This document shows positions 23,880 through 35,011 of a stretch of DNA of 64,000 nt, piece by piece. The stretch is taken from positions 121,617,223 to 121,681,222 of the forward strand of contig OY757025.1 of assembly GCA_963580285.1 (NCBI GenBank), given 5' to 3'. A model generated the notes under the pieces. The model was not told where the DNA came from. It ran no database searches and saw only the letters and a list, made by a program, of their open reading frames with translations. The position numbers and the translations under genes are program-made. Source of the stretch: Lucinisca nassula (taxonomy: Eukaryota; Mollusca; Bivalvia; Lucinida; Lucinidae). Position 1 is the first letter of the stretch, and every line of letters starts with the position of its first letter.

Positions 23880-26800
23880 TTACGTTAATCGAACAGATAG
23901 GTACCCTGGTTACATCGAATCGGGGATGTGGTTCTGTCACATCCCCTGGTTAGGGGCCGATAGGGGGTAAATATGTCTCACATGACCGTTAAAATCAAGG
24001 TTTTGTCACATGTTGAATTTTCAAAATGTCTTCTCCGATACCCAGGCCCTTATTTTCTGGAAACCTGTATGTTTATCGAGTAGATAGAAACCCTGGCTAA
24101 ATTGAAATAGGGGTGTGGTTGTGTCACATCCCCTGGTTATGGGGCAGATTGGGGGTTAATATGTCTTGCGGGTACGTGAAATCGAGATTTTGTCAAATGT
24201 TGAATTATCTAAATACTTTCTCGGATACTCGTCCCCTTATTTTCTGGAACCCTTTATGTTGATCGAAGAGATAGATACCCTGGCTACATCGAAATAGGGG
24301 TGTGGTTCTGTCACATCCCCTGGTTAGGGGCCAGTAGGGGGTAATTATGTCTTACGAGAACTGTAAAATCGAAAGTTTGTCACATGCTCAATTTTTAATT
24401 TGTTTTCTCTGATACCCAGCCCCTTATTTTCTGCAAACATTTACGTTTCTCGAATAGATAGGTACCCTAGCTACATCGAATTGGGGATGTGGTTCTGTCA
24501 CATCCTCTGGTTAGGGGGCCAATAAGGGGTAAATATGTCTCACATGACCGTTAAAATCAAGGTTTTGTCACATGTTGAATTTTCAAAATGTCTTTATACG
24601 GTACCCAGCCCCTTATTTTCTGGAAACCTTTATGTTTATCGAGTAGATAGAAACCCTGGCTAAATTGAAATAGGGGTGTGATTGTGTCACATCCACTGGT
24701 TATGGGGCAGATTGGGGGTTAATATGTCTTGCGGGAACGTGAAATCGAGATTTTGTCAAATGTTAAATTTTCTAAATATTTTCTCCGATACTCAGCCCCT
24801 TATTTTCTGGAACTCTTTATGTTAATCGAAGAGATAGATACCCTGGCTACATCGAAATAGGGGTGTGGTTCTGTCACATCCCCTGGTTAGGGGCCAGTAG
24901 GGGGTAATTATGTCTTACGGAAACTGTAAAATCGAAAGTTTATCACATGCTCAATTTTTATTTTGTTCTCTCTGATACCCAGCCCCTTATTTGCTACAAA
25001 CCTTTACGTTTATCGAATAGATAGGTACCCTAGCTACATCGAATTGGGGATGTGGTTCTGTCACATCCCCTGGTTAGAGGCCAATAGGGGGTAAATATGT
25101 CTCACATGACCGTTAAAATCAAGGTTTTGTCACATGTTGAATGTTCAAAATGTCTTCTCCGATACCCAGCCCCTTATTTTCTGGAAACCTTTATGTTTAT
25201 CGAGTAGATAGAAACCCTGGCTTAAATTGAAATAGGGGTGTGGTTGTGTCACATCCCCTGGTTATAGGGCAGATTGGGGGTTAATATGTCTTGCGGGCAC
25301 GTGAAATCGAGATTTTGTCAAATGTTGAATTTTCTAAATATTTTCTCCGATACTCAGCCCCTTATTTTCTGGAATTCTTTATGTTGATCGAAGAGATAGA
25401 TACCCTGGCTACATCGAAATAGGGGTGTGGTTCTGTCACATCCCCTATTTAGGGGCCAGTAGGGGGTAATTATGTCTTACGGGAACAGTAAAATCGAAAG
25501 TTTGTCACCTGCTCAATTTTTAATTTGTTTTCTCTGATACCAAGCCCCTTATTTTCTGCATACCTTTACGTTTATCGAATAGATAGGTACCTAGCTACAT
25601 CGAATTGGGGATGTGGTTCTGTCACATCCCCTGGTTAGGGGCCAATAGGGGGTAAATATGTCTCACATGACCGTTAAAATCAAGCTTTTGTCACATGTTG
25701 AATTTTCAAAATGTCTTCTCCGATACCCAGCCCCTTATTTTCTGGAAACCTTTATGTTTATCGAGTAGATAGAAACCCTGGCTAAATTGAAATAGGGGTG
25801 TGGTTATGTCACATCCCCTGGTTATGGGGCAGATTGGGGGTTTATATGTCTTGCGGGAACGTGAAATCGAGATTTTGTCAAATGTTGAATTTTCAAAATA
25901 TTTTCTCCGATACTCAGCCCCTTATTTTCTGGAACCCTTTATGTTGATCGAAGAGATAGATACCCTGGCTACATCGAAATAGGGGTGTGGTTCTGTCACA
26001 TCCCCTAGTTAGGGGCCAGTAGGGGGTAATTATGTCTTACGAGAACTGTAAAATCGAAAGTTTGTCACATGCTCAATTTTTAATTTGTTTTCTCTGATAC
26101 CCAGCCCCTTATTTTCTGCAAACCTTTACGTTTATCGAACAGATAGGTACCCTGGTTACATCGAATCGGGGATGTGGTTCTGTCACATCCCCTGGTTAGG
26201 GGCCGATAGGGGGTAAATATGTCTCACATGACCGTTAAAATCAAGGTTTTGTCACATGTTAAATTTTCAAAATGTCTTCTCCGATACCCAGGCCCTTATT
26301 TTCTGGAAACCTGTATGTTTATCGAGTAGATAGAAACCCTGGCTAAATTGAAATAGGGGTGTGGTTGTGTCACATCCCCTGGTTATGGGGCAGATTAGGG
26401 GTTAATATGTCTTGCGGGAACGTGAAATCGAGATTTTGTCAAATGTTGAATTTTCTAAATACTTTCTCGGATACTCGTCCCCTTATTTTCTGGAACCCTT
26501 TATGTTGATCGAAGAGATAGATACCCTGGCTACATCGAAATAGGGGTGTGGTTCTGTCACATCCCCTGGTTAGGGGCCAGTAGGGGGTAATTATGTCTTA
26601 CGAGAACTGTAAAATCGAAAGTTTGTCACATGCTCAATTTTTAATTTGTTTTCTCTGATACCCAGCCCCTTATTTTCTGCAAACCTTTACGTTTCTCGAA
26701 TAGATAGGTACCCTAGCTTCATCGAATTGGGGATGTGGTTCTGTCACATCCTCTGGTTAGGGGGCCAATAAGGGGTAAATATGTCTCACATGACCGTTAA

Positions 26801-29760
26801 AATCAAGGTTTTGTCACATGTTGAATTTTCAAAATGTCTTTATACGATACCCAGCCCCTTATTTTTTGGAAACCTTTATGTTTATCGATTAGATAGAAAC
26901 CCTGGCTAAATTGAAATAGGGATGTGATTGTGTCACATCCCCTGGTTATGGGGCAGATTGGGGGTTAATATGTCTTGCGGGAACGTGAAATCGAGATTTT
27001 GTCAAATGTTAAATTTTCTAAATATTTTCTCCGATACTCTGCCCCTTATTTTCTGGAACTCTTTATGTTAATCGAAGAGATAGATACCCTGGCTACATCG
27101 AAATAGGGGTGTGGTTCTGTCACATCCCCTGGTTAGGGGCCAGTAGGGGGTAATTATGTCTTACGGAAACTGTAAAATCGAAAGTTTATCACATGCTCAA
27201 TTTTTAATTTGTTCTCTCTGATACCCAGCCCCTTATTTGCTACAAACCTTTACGTTTATCGAATAGATAGGTACCCTAGCTACATCGAATTGGGGATGTG
27301 GTTGTGTCACATCCCCTGGTTAGAGGCCAATAGGGGGTAAATATGTCTCACATGACCGTTAAAATCAAGGTTTTGTCACATGTTGAATGTTCAAAATGTC
27401 TTCTCCGATACCCAGCCCCTTATTTTCTGGAAACCTTTATGTTTATCGAGTAGATAGAAACCCTGGCTAAATTGAAATAGGGGTGTGGTTGTGTCACATC
27501 CCCTGGTAAGGGGCCAGTAGGGGGTAATTATGTCTTACGGAAACTGTAAAATCGAAAGTTTATCACATGCTCAATTTTTAATTTGTTCTCTCTGATACCC
27601 AGCCCCTTATTTGCTACAAACCTTTACGTTTATCGAATAGATAGGTACCCTAGCTACATCGAATTGGGGATGTGGTTCTGTCACATCCCCTGGTTAGAGG
27701 CGAATAGGGGGTAAATATGTCTCACATGACCGTTAAAATCAAGGTTTTGTCACATGTTGAATGTTCAAAATGTCTTCTCCGATACCCAGCCCCTTATTTT
27801 CTGGAAACCTTTATGTTTATCGATTAGATAGAAACCCTGGCTAAATTGAAATAGGGGTGTGATTGTGTCACATCCCCTGGTTATGGGGAAGATTGGGGGT
27901 TAATATGTCTTGCGGGAACGTGAAATCGAGATTTTGTCAAATGTTAAATTTTCTAAATATTTTCTCCGATACTCAGCCCCTTATTTTCTGGAACTCTTTA
28001 TGTTAATCGAAGAGATAGATACCCTGGCTACATCGAAATAGGGGTGTGGTTCTGTCACATCCCCTGGTTAGGGGCCAGTAGGGGGTAATTATGTCTTACG
28101 GAAACTGTAAAATCGAAAGTTTATCACATGCTCAATTTTTAATTTGTTCTCTCTGATACCCAGCCCCTTATTTGCTACAAACCTTTACGTTTATCGAATA
28201 GATAGGTACCCTAGCTACATCGAATTGGGGATGTGGTTGTGTCACATCCCCTGGTTAGAGGCCAATAGGGGGTAAATATGTCTCACATGACCGTTAAAAT
28301 CAAGGTTTTGTCACATGTTGAATGTTCAAAATGTCTTCTCCGATACCCAGCCCCTTATTTTCTGGAAACCTTTATGTTTATCGAGTAGATAGAAACCCTG
28401 GCTAAATTGAAATAGGGGTGTGGTTGTGTCACATCCCCTGGTTAGGGGCCAGTAGGGGGTAATTATGTCTTACGGAAACTGTAAAATCGAAAGTTTATCA
28501 CATGCTCAATTTTTAATTTGTTCTCTCTGATACCCAGCCCCTTATTTGCTACAAACCTTTACGTTTATCGAATAGATAGGTACCCTAGCTACATCGAATT
28601 GGGGATGTGGTTCTGTCACATCCCCTGGTTAGAGGCGAATAGGGGGTAAATATGTCTCACATGACCGTTAAAATCAAGGTTTTGTCACATGTTGAATGTT
28701 CAAAATGTCTTCTCCGATACCCAGCCCCTTATTTTCTGGAAACCTTTATGTTTATCGAGTAGATAGAAACCCTGGCTAAATTGAAATAGGGGTGTGGTTG
28801 TGTCACATCCCCTGGTTATAGGGCAGATTGGGGGTTAATATGTCTTGCGGGCACGTGAAATCGAGATTTTGTCAAATGTTGAATTTTCTAAATATTTTCT
28901 CCGATACTCAGCCCCTTATTTTCTGGAATTCTTTATGTTGATCGAAGAGATAGATACCCTGGCTACATCGAAATAGGGGTGTGGTTCTGTCACATCCCCT
29001 AATTAGCGGCCAGTAGGGGGTAATATTGTCTTTCGGGAACAGTAAAATCGAAAGTTTGTCACCTGCTCAATTTTTAATTTGTTTTCTCTGATACCAAGCC
29101 CCTTATTTTCTGCATACCTTTACGTTTATCGAATAGATAGGTACCTAGCTACATCGAATTGGGGATGTGGTTCTGTCACATCCCCTGGTTAGGGGCCAAT
29201 AGGGGGTAAATATGTCTCACATGACCGTTAAAATCAAGCTTTTGTCACATGTTGAATTTTCAAAATGTCTTCTCCGATACCCAGCCCCTTATTTTCTGGA
29301 AACCTGTATGTTTATCGAGTAGATAGAAACCCTGGCTAAATTGAAATAGGGGTGTGGTTATGTCACATCCCCTGGTTATGGGGCAGATTGGGGGTTTATA
29401 TGTCTTGCGGGAACGTGAAATCGAGATTTTGTCAAATGTTGAATTTTCAAAATATTTTCTCCGATACTCAGCCCCTTATTTTCTGGAACCCTTTATGTTG
29501 ATCGAAGAGATAGATACCCTGGCTACATCGAAATAGGGGTGTGGTTCTGTCACATCCCCTAGTTAGGGGCCAGTAGGGGGTAATTATGTCTTACGAGAAC
29601 TGTAAAATCGAAAGTTTGTCACATGCTCAATTTTTAATTTGTTTTCTCTGATACCCAGCCCCTTATTTTCTGCAAACCTTTACGTTTATCGAACAGATAG
29701 GTACCCTGGTTACATCGAATCGGGGATGTGGTTGTGTCACATCCCCTGGTTAGGGGCCGA
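23880..29760 (+). repeat. Recently homogenised blocks within B2
   Basis: The marker GAACAGATAGGTACCCTGGT is found at 23891, 26137 and 29691, offsets of 2,246 bp (about four 561-bp units) and 3,554 bp. Long stretches around these markers look nearly identical by eye, so multi-unit blocks were copied recently. The last interval is lengthened by the 374/935-bp rearrangements at 27-28.8 kb. Confidence 0.75.
27040..28860 (+). repeat. Two-monomer (374-bp) deletion variants and a 935-bp duplication in B2
   Basis: TTACGGAAACTGTAAAATCG occurs at about 27161, 27535, 28098 and 28471: spacings of 374, 563 and 373 bp. The short spacings arise where a type-a monomer switches mid-way to type b at CATCCCCTGGT(A/T)AGGGGCCAG, skipping one monomer. 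The pair is itself repeated at 935 bp (CTTTATGTTAATCGAAGAGA at 27061 and 27996; 935 = 561 + 374). This is unequal recombination between non-equivalent monomers followed by duplication. Confidence 0.88.
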
Positions 29761-32380
29761 TAGGGGGTAAATATGTCTCACATGACCGTTAAAATCAAGG
29801 TTTTGTCACATGTTGAATTTTCAAAATGTCTTCTCCGATACCCAGGCCCTTATTTTCTGGAAACCTGAATGTTTATCGAGTAGATAGAAACCCTGGCTAA
29901 ATTGAAATAGGGGTGTGGTTGTGTCACATCCCCTGGTTATGGGGCAGATTGGGGGTTATTATGTCTTGCGGGAACGTGAAATCGAGATTTTGTCAAATGT
30001 TGAATTTTCTAAATACTTTCTCGGATACTCGTCCCCTTATTTTCTGGAACCCTTTATGTTGATCGAAGAGATAGATACCCTGGTTACATCGAAATAGGGG
30101 TGTGGTTCTGTCACATCCCCTGGTTAGGGGCCAGTAGGGGGTAATTATGTCTTACGAGAACTGTAAAATCGAAAGTTTGTCACATGCTCAATTTTTAATT
30201 TGTTTTCTCTGATACCCAGCCCCTTATTTTCTGCAAACCTTTACGTTTATCGAATAGATAGGTACCCTAGCTACATCGAATTGGGGATGTGGTTCTGTCA
30301 CATCCTCTGGTTAGGGGGCCAATAAGGGGTAAATATGTCTCACATGACCGTTAAAATCAAGGTTTTGTCACATGTTGAATTTTCAAAATGTCTTTATACG
30401 ATACCCAGCCCCTTATTTTCTGGAAACCTTTATGTTTATCGAGTAGATAGAAACCCTGGCTAAATTGAAATAGGGGTGTGATTGTGTCACATCCCCTGGT
30501 TATGGGGCAGATTGGGGGTTAATATGTCTTGCGGGAACGTGAAATCGAGATTTTGTCAAATGTTGAATTTTCTAAATACTTTCTCGGATACTCGTCCCCT
30601 TATTTTCTGGAACCCTTTATGTTGATCGAAGAGATAGATACCCTGGCTACATCGAAATAGGGGTGTGGTTCTGTCACATCCCCTGGTTAGGGGCCAGTAG
30701 GGGGTAATTATGTCTTACGAGAACTGTAAAATCGAAAGTTTGTCACATGCTCAATTTTTAATTTGTTTTCTCTGATACCCAGCCCCTTATTTTCTGCAAA
30801 CCTTTACGTTTATCGAATAGATAGGTACCCTGGCTACATCGAATAGGGGATGTGGTTCTGTCACATCCCCTGGTTAAGGGCCAATAGGGGGTAAATATGT
30901 CTCACATGACCTTTAAAATGAAGGTTTTGCCGCTTGTTGAATTTTCAAAATGTCTTCTCCGATACCCAGCCCCTTATTATCTGAAAGCCTGTATGTTTAT
31001 CGAGTAGATAGAAACCCTGACTAAATTGAAAAAGGGGTGTGGTTGTGTCACATCCCCTGGTTATGGGGCAGATTGGGGGTTAATATGTCTTGCGGAAACG
31101 TGAAATCGAGATTTTGTCAAATGTTGAATTTTCAAAATATTTTCTCCGATACTCAGCCCCTTATTTTCTGGAACCCTTTATGTTGATCGAAGAGATAGAT
31201 ATCCTGCCTACACTGAAAAAGGGATGTGGATCTGTCACATCCCCTAGTAAGGGACCAGTAGGGGGTAATTATGTCTTACGAGAACTCTAAAATTGAAAGT
31301 TTGTCACATGCTCAATTTTTAATTTTTCTCTGATATCCAGCCCCTTATTTTCTGCAAACCTTTACGGTCATCGAATAGATAGGTACCCTGGCTACATCGA
31401 ATAGGGGATGTGGTTCTGTCACATCCCCTGGTTAGGGGCCAATAGGGGGTAAATATGTCTCACATGACCGTTAAAATCAAGGTTTTGCCTCATGTTGAAT
31501 TTTCAAAATGTCTTCTCCGATACCCAGCCCCTTATTTTCTGGAAACCTGTATGTTTATCGAGTAGATAGAAACCCTGGCTAAATTGAAATAGGGGTGTGG
31601 TTGTGTAACATCCCCTGGTTATGGGGCAGATTGGGGGTTAATATGTCTTGCGGGAACGTGAAATCGAGATTTTGTCAAATGTTGAATTTTCTAAATATTT
31701 TCTCCGATACTCAGCCCCTAATTTTCCGGAACCCTTTAGGTTAATCGAAGAGATAGATACCCTGGCTACATCGAAATAGGAGTGTGGTTCTGTCACATTC
31801 CCTAGTTAGGGGCCAGTAGGGGGTAATTATGTCTTACGGAAACTGTAAAATCGAAAGTTTGTCACCTGCTCAATTTTTAATTTGTTTTCTCTGATACCCA
31901 GCCCCTTATTTTCTGCAAACCTTTACGTTGATCGAACAGATAGGTACCCTGGTTACATAGAATCGGGGATGTGGTTCTGTCACATCCCCTGGTTAGGGGC
32001 CAATAGGGGGTAAATATGTCTCACATGACCGTTAAAATCAAGGTTTTGTCACATGTTGAATTTTCAAAATGTCTTCTCCGATAACCAGCCCCTTATTTTC
32101 TGGAAACCTTTATGTTTATCGAGTAGATAGAAACCCTGGCTTAATTGAAAAAGGGGTGTGGTCGTGTCACATCCCCTGGTTATGGGGCAGATTGGGGTTA
32201 ATATGTCTTGCGGGAACGTGAAATCGAGATTTTGTCAAATGTTGCATTTTCAAAATATTTTCTCCAATACTCAGCCCCTTATTTTCTGGAACCCTTTATG
32301 TTGATCGAAGAGATAGATACCCTGGCTACATCGAAATAGGGGTGTGGTTCTGTCACATCCCCTAGTTAGGGCCAGTTGTG

Positions 32381-33252
32381 GGTATATACGTCTTTCAACA
32401 GTTTAAATAGCTTTTGAGAAAGCTGATACTTGTAATAATATACGGGTAGGTCTTTACTTGCTATTTATCTGTTTCAGCATTTAATTAAATATAATTCCAG
32501 TATGTTGATTATTTCTGAAAAAAAAAAAATAAATAAAAAAACGCTTTAAATAACTTAAAACGTGACTAATATATCGGTATTCCGATTGATTTTTTATTGA
32601 TTTTTGTTTGTGTATTCGTATGTAAGTACAATTCAAGGGAGCAACCATTTCCTAATATTCGCTATTTTTACTGTCCGGGCTACTGTTCGCTCGCTTGATT
32701 TTACCATTTCAAGCCAGCAGCGATAAATTTTATCCAGCTATTTAATAATTCGGATATTTACAATAATGAGTACGTTTGCATCTTTAAAATAAATTTTACA
32801 GCGCGGTTCCTTATTTATATATTTTTGAGAAACAGGATTTTTATTTTAAAGTTAATACTTGTTTGACAAAGGGGAAAATACTCTATCGTTGAACATTTAC
32901 TAAAATAAATTACCATGAGGGATTAGTTTGTGCCGGATCCGTGGATTTGAAATGTGCAATTATTGTTAAAATTGATTAATTCATACAATTTTCATAAATC
33001 TGATCCTTCTGAGGTGTTACTTATAAAGATATTTGTTACTAATTGCAACCTCACTCAAAACTCAAATGTTTGGATATTATAGAAGTATGTATACGTCCGC
33101 ACAGCGAGTAGCTGAGCGATGGGGTAGCCACTAAGTGCTTATAGCGCCCAGGTCAGGCAGTAGCCGAGCGACACTCTGTTCACGGGGAATAGGGGTTGAC
33201 CACACGGGGAAATTGGAAAACAACAACTAGTTCCCCAGTTCCCATTGTAATT
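32381..33252. other. AT-rich unique spacer after satellite B2
   Basis: The last B monomer breaks off near 32385 and passes into AT-rich single-copy-looking DNA with A-runs (AAAAAAAAATAAATAAAAAA). At 33100-33240 there is a GC-richer block with a degenerate internal repeat (CGAGTAGCTGAGCGAT and GCAGTAGCCGAGCGAC). No convincing coding exon or RNA gene was seen. Confidence 0.6.
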
Positions 33253-33265
33253 CTGATGTAAATAC

Positions 33266-33568
33266 GGCCCCCGCCCATAGGGGCTTAAAGAAATATATGG
33301 GCTGCATGATGCTTCCACGCAGAGCTGAATCCGGCCCGCACACTAGTACTGGTAAACCGCTGACGGATATAAGCCTGTCCAGGAACCGCGGTGCGAGGCG
33401 GACCGTCCATGCTTATAAACCCTATTGGTTTCATTGGGCGACAGGGCTTGAGATGTCATTTCATCTCAATGTCGGGTAAAAGTCCCACAAAATTGGAAGC
33501 AACGTCTCCAAAATGACCTTTACAGTGTTGACGGTGACGTTAAACCTCAAATCAAACAAAAAACAAAA
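33266..33568 (+). mobile_element. SINE-3, full-length copy with 13-bp target-site duplication
   Basis: CTGATGTAAATAC occurs at 33253-33265 and 33569-33581, a perfect 13-bp target-site duplication. The element starts GGCCCCCGCCCATAGGGGC, continues through GCTGCATGATGCTTCCACG, CCCTATTGGTTTCATTGGGC and CTTGAGATGTCATTTCATCT, and ends AGTGTTGACGGTGACGTTAA plus ACCTCAAATCAAACAAA. The head is not an obvious tRNA. Open frames here belong to the element. Best reference copy of this family in the window. Confidence 0.93.
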
Positions 33569-33581
33569 CTGATGTAAATAC

Positions 33582-33878
33582 TTCATCCATTAAAATGAAC
33601 AGTACTTACTCATTCTCAACCCCGACACACAACCATAGAAAAGCACATGTGGTCACAATAACAGCTGTCCTATTCATATGTCCGTCTGTCTGTCTTCATA
33701 AGTTAGACTGGGGCAGGATAGCTTTCATCCAACATAATCACAACGCGAAAATATTAGCTGGTCGTCTGTCAGTTCGTCCGTCCGTCTGTCTTCAGCCAGC
33801 AAAACCTTGCTGAGCTAGTGTCGCGACTGTCTTAACCAGCCTACTACATATTTCTTCAAGTTCTACATGTAACGATTT
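33582..33878. other. Unassigned spacer rich in GTCTGTC/GTCCGTC
   Basis: Sequence between two SINEs, with short runs of GTCCGTCTGTCTGTCTTC near 33681 and 33775. Such GACGGAC runs usually mark the ends of mollusc dispersed repeats, so this may be a decayed element. No gene recognised. Confidence 0.4.
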
Positions 33879-33895
33879 GGCAAATGGAGTGGCTG

Positions 33896-34201
33896 TTTTT
33901 GTCTGTTTGTATTGGAGTTTAACGGCCCAGTCAACACTATTTAGGTTATTTTTGAGCCGGTCAGTTTACCTATCAACACTTTCCTGGGCAGGCTTATACG
34001 TAAGCGGTTAACCAGTACAGTACACATTCTTTCGCCAGAAACTGACAACTGCCCTTCTTGAATCAGCGGAAGGGAGAGAATGACCATAGAAAAGATTTCA
34101 TGATCAATCTCCACGAAAGAATGTTGCCGACCCCTGCAGGAGTCGAACCCGCGTCCTCCTGATCACCAGTCAGACGCGCATCCGACTGAGCCACTGAGGC
34201 C
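33896..34201 (-). mobile_element. SINE-2, full-length tRNA-derived copy with 17-bp target-site duplication
   Basis: GGCAAATGGAGTGGCTG is present at 33879-33895 and 34202-34218, a perfect 17-bp target-site duplication. On the minus strand the head is GCCTCAGTGGCTCAGTCGG (A-box TGGCTCAGTCG) with B-box GTTCGACTC, followed by a body (GAAAGAATGTT complement, AAGAAGGGCAGTTGTC) and the tail GTTGACTGGGCCGTTAAACT ending in a CAAACAGACAAA-type stretch. An anticodon-like arm (CTGA, seven-base loop, TCAG) is still visible in the head. Confidence 0.95.
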
Positions 34202-34218
34202 GGCAAATGGAGTGGCTG

Positions 34219-34427
34219 AATCCAAACCATTTTGTACTTACATTTATTTCCATGTATTAGGTCTACACCAAAGTTTTTTTTTCTTCTTGTTTTAATACAG
34301 TTAGACCGCGTACAGCGTACCCAGGTTTACCTGGCGGAACTTAACGACATTATTTTTTTATTTATTTACTTATTATTAAAGTTTACAGAATCTAGAAAAA
34401 AAAAAAACATTTTTTTTTTTTTTGTTT
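34219..34427. other. Low-complexity AT-rich spacer
   Basis: T-runs and A-runs around 34275, 34350 and 34397-34422. No element ends or coding potential recognised. Confidence 0.5.
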
Positions 34428-34668
34428 TTGATGCACTAGATTTGTACATTTTACCGCCGAAAAATACAACAACAAAAATTGTAAGATGAAAAGTCGTGAT
34501 AATATTTTTCTGACTGTTGCTTAAAATATACATTTTGGGTACACGTTAGAAGCGCCTCTTCGATGCGGTTTTAACGAGTACCCACAATCTATATTTTGGA
34601 GTATAAATGAGAAAAATAATGTTTACTCCTGTAAATCCCAGTTTTACCCTATAAAAGTGGGGATCAAG
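34428..34668 (-). mobile_element. MITE-1 copy (foldback, subtype with CGGCGGTAAA arm)
   Basis: Central hairpin at about 34535-34594: TTGGGTACACGTTAGAAGCG pairs with the region ending TTTTAACGAGTACCCACAA. The left arm carries TACATTTTACCGCCGAAAAA, the complement of an arm seen in the copy at 51868; the right arm has the AATCCCAGTTTTACCCTATA and AAAGTGGGG region. Outer ends are decayed and followed by a GT microsatellite. Confidence 0.8.
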
Positions 34669-34670
34669 TG

Positions 34671-34717
34671 TGTGTGTGTGTTGTGTGTGTGTGTGTGTGT
34701 GTGTGGGGGGGGGGGGG
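34671..34717. repeat. (GT)n microsatellite followed by a G-run
   Basis: GT dinucleotides from about 34671, one TTGTG interruption, then about 13 consecutive G. Confidence 0.95.
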
Positions 34718-34762
34718 TAAGAATTATAAAGATGTGTTTTTATGGTAGGATGCGCTTGGTAT

Positions 34763-34924
34763 GTGAGTGCGTTTTTAGTTTTACGTCTCGACAACAGCTA
34801 AGGTCATACGGAGATGGGACCTGGGTTTAAAGACTCATCCGAAATTCTGGAGAAGCTGGTGTCGATCCTGCGATCACTGGTTAATGAGGCGAGTAGCATA
34901 ACCACTACACCACAGAGGCTTCCA
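34763..34924 (-). mobile_element. SINE-1 copy with 11-bp target-site duplication
   Basis: Flanked by GCGCTTGGTAT (34752-34762) and GCGCTTGATAT (34925-34935), a target-site duplication with one mismatch. Minus-strand head GAAGCCTCTGTGGTGTAGTG, A-box and B-box (GGATCGACACC, degenerate), body and GTTTTACG tail region are all present. The mismatch in the duplication and the box decay suggest an older insertion. Confidence 0.9.
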
Positions 34925-35011
34925 GCGCTTGATATGTTACATTGTAGCAGGTGCGGGTTTTCCACCTGCACTCCGGTATGAAAGAATTTGCTGCGCGTTG
35001 TGTTTTTCTAA

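Larger units (their letters stand above)
16791..32380 (+). repeat. Satellite B, subtype B2: 561-bp three-monomer higher-order repeat
   Basis: About 83 monomers of 187 bp in a fixed order a-b-c. Type a has TCGAGTAGATAGAAACCC and GGTTATGGGGCAGATTGGG. Type b has GATCGAAGAGATAGATACCC and GTTAGGGGCCAGTAGGGG. Type c has TTTACGTTTATCGAATAG and CACATGACCGTTAAAATCAA. The triplet gives a 561-bp unit. A subvariant of type a (GGTTATGTCACATCCCCTGG) recurs at about 21313, 22434 and 23556, so in that part the unit is effectively 1,122 bp. The first kilobase is less regular. The array ends inside a type-b monomer near 32385. No coding content. Confidence 0.97.

Noticed and set aside
21311..30097. Family of identical 60-codon frames (MVMSHPLVMGQIGG...) at 561-bp multiples
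   Set aside because: They recur because 561 is divisible by three and the higher-order unit is homogeneous; the frames end at the next monomer and are absent in variants with one base change.
1..32380. CRISPR array
   Set aside because: Repeats are contiguous without unique spacers, units are 41 or 187 bp, and the context is eukaryotic.
16791..32380. Telomeric repeat (TTAGGG) signal
   Set aside because: TTAGGGG occurs once per 187-bp monomer and never in tandem, so it is not telomeric.
1..32380. CENP-B box in satellites A or B
   Set aside because: AACGGGA in satellite A recalls the 3' part of the box, but the TTCG and central A positions do not match; none seen in B by eye.
33266..33568. 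5S-rRNA-derived SINE
   Set aside because: CTAGTACTGGTAAACCGC slightly recalls the 5S internal control region, but the match is short and other 5S boxes are missing.
34130..34201. Possible tRNA gene in the SINE-2 head
   Set aside because: It has A- and B-boxes and an anticodon-like arm, but no clean acceptor stem and is followed by the SINE body and tail with a target-site duplication.
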